NCBI GenBank assembly: GCA_964396595.1 | Contig: CAYNFR010000014.1 | Location: forward strand, 15,560 to 79,559 | From: CAYNFR01 sp964396595 | Lineage (GTDB): Bacteria; Bacteroidota; Bacteroidia; Chitinophagales; Saprospiraceae | Length of the DNA: 64,000 nt | Direction: 5' to 3' | Shown here: positions 62,318 to 64,000 of the stretch, one piece after another | How positions within the stretch are numbered: the first letter of the stretch is position 1 | Layout: each line of letters opens with the position of its first letter | The notes under the pieces: model-generated | What the model was told of the DNA's origin: nothing | The model's database searches: none | What the model saw: only the letters and a program-made list of their open reading frames with translations | Program-made: the position numbers and the translations under genes

Positions 62318-64000
62318 ATGATGATCAATAAGAAGAAATTTTTAGGTGGTATTTTTTTGATTGTCTTGTTGAGTGCAAGCACTACTACAGTATTGGCGCA
62401 AGTCAAGCATGGAGACAATCCGAATGTCATCAATCCGGCTTCGCTCGTAGAGTTGGAAAGTAAGACGAAAGGATTTCTTTGGTCGAGAATGACCTCTGCA
62501 GAGCGGTCAGGCATAGCACAACCACCAAAGGGATTGACCATTTTTAATACAGATCTCAACTGTATTGAAGTGAACATCGGTACTGACTTATCTCCGAATT
62601 GGTTATGTTTAAGTGTTACTGATAATCAAGAAATCACTGAGTTTTCAATTAGTAATAACATTGTACGAATTGCTATAGAAAATGGCAATCAAAGAGAGCT
62701 TGATTTATCTTCGTTGAATTCTGATAATCAACGTATTACAAATTTCTCTCTAGCCGGAAATATACTTACAATCTCTTTAGAAAATGGGAATACAGAATCT
62801 GTTGACCTGTCTTCATTGAACGTGACTCAAGATCCACAAAATATTACTGACTTTTCTCTTTACGGATCGATATTGTCCATCTCAATAGAAAATGGAAACA
62901 CCCGTACAGTGGATCTCTCTGACTATCCAGGTATTCAGGGACCTCAAGGAGTCGGAATTGATACGATAATTTATAATGGCGATGGCACTTTTACAATACG
63001 CTACACGGACGGTAATACATATCTCACACCTTATTTGAGAGGTGCAGATGGTGCTCAGGGTCCCACAGGACCTAGCGGTGTGTCACTTGTCAACATTATA
63101 GATAACGGCAACGGGACACTTACATTTACCTATTCGGATGGTACTGTTTTTACTACCGGTAATCTAACAGGACCTCAAGGTCCTGTGGGGCCTCAGGGGC
63201 CAGCGGGTAATGTTGGCGCAGCGGGTCCAATCGGTCCTTCTGGTTCACAAGGACCCATAGGGCCGGCAGGTCCTCCGGGACTTCAGGGGCCTCAAGGAGT
63301 GGCAGGCCCTCAAGGTCCGGCAGGAGCCGATGGCCGATCAATCATAAGTACTAGTTTTAACATCAACGGAACATTAACAATCTTCTTTTCAGATGGCACT
63401 ATTTTTACTACAGGAAATTTAACCGGACCTGAGGGTCCTGCAGGTGCACAAGGTCCCATTGGAAATACAGGTGCTCCAGGTGCAATAGGTCCACAAGGGC
63501 CAATAGGACCGCAAGGTCCGGAGGGTCCTGTTGGGGCACAAGGACTAGCTGGCCCACAAGGTCCGGCAGGAGCAGCAGGAGTTGCGGGTGCTGATGGTCG
63601 ATCGATCGTAAATACTATAGATAATGGAGATGGTACGTTTACATTAACTTTCTCAGATAGTACGACATTCACCACAATTGATTTAACTGGGCCATCAGGA
63701 GTTGATGGTCGATCTATAACATCAACAGTTGATAACGGAGATGGTACGTTTACCTTGACGTTTTCGGATGGCACGACATTTACCACATCTGATTTTACAG
63801 GCCCCACCGGGCCAATGGGTCCCCAAGGTCCTGTGGGTATTGCAGGTGCTGATGGTCGATCGATCGTTAATACAGTTAATAACGGAGATGGGACTTATAC
63901 ATTGGTTTTTTCGGATAGCACAAGTTTTACGACTGGCAACTTAACAGGTCCGGCAGGAGCAGCAGGAGTTGCGGGTGCTGATGGTCGATCGATCGTAAAT
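62318..64000 (+). CDS. Secreted collagen-like repeat protein (3' end cut off by window edge)
   Basis: An open frame of 561 codons runs from the ATG at 62318 to the window end without a stop. A signal peptide (about 1-28, FLGGIFLIVLLSASTTTVLA, then Q) is followed by a head domain (about 30-85). Three beta units of about 33 residues come next, each with FS(x)2-5-SIENGNT-like and DLSSLN patterns. The rest alternates Gly-X-Y collagen tracts (GPQGPVGPQGPAG, GPIGPQGPEGPVGAQG) with a repeated unit of the form GRSI..T.DNGDGTFTLTFSD (then TTFTTxxLTGP), seen six times plus a seventh at the edge. It is probably a trimeric surface fibre or adhesin. Any C-terminal sorting domain would lie outside the window. 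Confidence 0.85.
   Translation, partial: MMINKKKFLGGIFLIVLLSASTTTVLAQVKHGDNPNVINPASLVELESKTKGFLWSRMTSAERSGIAQPPKGLTIFNTDLNCIEVNIGTDLSPNWLCLSVTDNQEITEFSISNNIVRIAIENGNQRELDLSSLNSDNQRITNFSLAGNILTISLENGNTESVDLSSLNVTQDPQNITDFSLYGSILSISIENGNTRTVDLSDYPGIQGPQGVGIDTIIYNGDGTFTIRYTDGNTYLTPYLRGADGAQGPTGPSGVSLVNIIDNGNGTLTFTYSDGTVFTTGNLTGPQGPVGPQGPAGNVGAAGPIGPSGSQGPIGPAGPPGLQGPQGVAGPQGPAGADGRSIISTSFNINGTLTIFFSDGTIFTTGNLTGPEGPAGAQGPIGNTGAPGAIGPQGPIGPQGPEGPVGAQGLAGPQGPAGAAGVAGADGRSIVNTIDNGDGTFTLTFSDSTTFTTIDLTGPSGVDGRSITSTVDNGDGTFTLTFSDGTTFTTSDFTGPTGPMGPQGPVGIAGADGRSIVNTVNNGDGTYTLVFSDSTSFTTGNLTGPAGAAGVAGADGRSIVN
63559..63613 (+). repeat. 55-bp exact direct repeat, copy 1 (in the collagen-like gene)
   Basis: These 55 bases are identical to 63946-64000. 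They encode GPAGAAGVAGADGRSIVN and its flanks. The second copy reaches the window edge, so the true repeat may be longer. A diverged third copy of the end part lies near 63841-63869. Confidence 0.9.
63946..64000 (+). repeat. 55-bp exact direct repeat, copy 2 (reaches window edge)
   Basis: Identical to 63559-63613, 387 bp downstream and in the same reading frame (387 is a multiple of three). Loss or gain of the intervening segment by recombination would keep the frame. Confidence 0.9.

Noticed and set aside
63153..63807. Long proline-rich frames on the minus strand
   Set aside because: They are reverse-strand shadows of the Gly-X-Y collagen tracts, whose GGT/CCT-rich codons leave the opposite strand open.
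62900..64000. Repeats as a CRISPR array
   Set aside because: The repeats are in one open reading frame, differ in length and code for collagen-like triplets; there are no unique spacers and no cas genes.

Overview
The window looks like a chromosomal segment of a Bacteroidota bacterium, probably a Saprospiria-like or neighbouring lineage. Four things suggest this. A secreted protein carries a type IX secretion (T9SS) C-terminal sorting domain. Several genes have TTG-N17-19-TAnnTTTG promoters instead of sigma70 boxes. Most start codons sit behind A-rich leaders with no strong Shine-Dalgarno sequence. The ribosomal cluster runs rpsL-rpsG-fusA-(S10-spc-alpha)-rplQ-carA-eno with no tuf. The DNA is moderately AT-rich. 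I see no insertion sequence, prophage or CRISPR array.

Left part (1-27 kb), mixed metabolism and surface functions. The segment opens with a truncated panB, divergent from dnaK. A KefB/KefC-like antiporter follows, then a minus-strand run of a PfkB-family kinase, a threonine-synthase-like PLP enzyme, a sodium/solute symporter and rarA. Next come a reprolysin-like metalloprotease, a large T9SS cargo protein and, divergent from that, a 7TM hybrid histidine kinase/AraC regulator. After these lie crtY (lycopene cyclase), folC, tRNA-Glu(UUC), a secreted trypsin-like protease, a eukaryote-like myo-inositol oxygenase, a lipoprotein amidohydrolase, a polyprenyl synthetase/glycosyltransferase pair and an SSAT-like acetyltransferase.

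Middle (27.3-45.3 kb), the translation supercluster. It holds the str genes (rpsL, rpsG, fusA) and the S10, spc and alpha genes fused into one tightly packed run, including the short rpmD and rpmJ genes. It ends at a strong intrinsic terminator after rplQ. Promoters are visible before rpsL and rpsJ.

Right part (45.3-64 kb), conserved housekeeping. carA-eno-divIC/ftsB-like-sucD are followed by a DinB-like protein, a DUF697/SHOCT protein, a DUF2911 protein, a DUF4212 + SSS symporter pair with a GNAT gene, mutS2, ndk, a DHH phosphoesterase, a tandem-FKBP lipoprotein, prfB with an intact programmed +1 frameshift, msrA and a PlsC-type acyltransferase. The window ends inside a long gene for a secreted collagen-like protein that alternates Gly-X-Y tracts with a roughly 33-residue unit.

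The most unusual material is the collagen-like repeat protein, the possible inositol-related genes (MIOX, an inositol-kinase-like PfkB, an SLC5-type symporter), the prfB recoding site in a Shine-Dalgarno-poor genome, and an inverted-repeat cluster near 49.5 kb. Most of the window is ordinary conserved sequence. I found no clearly new multi-gene system.
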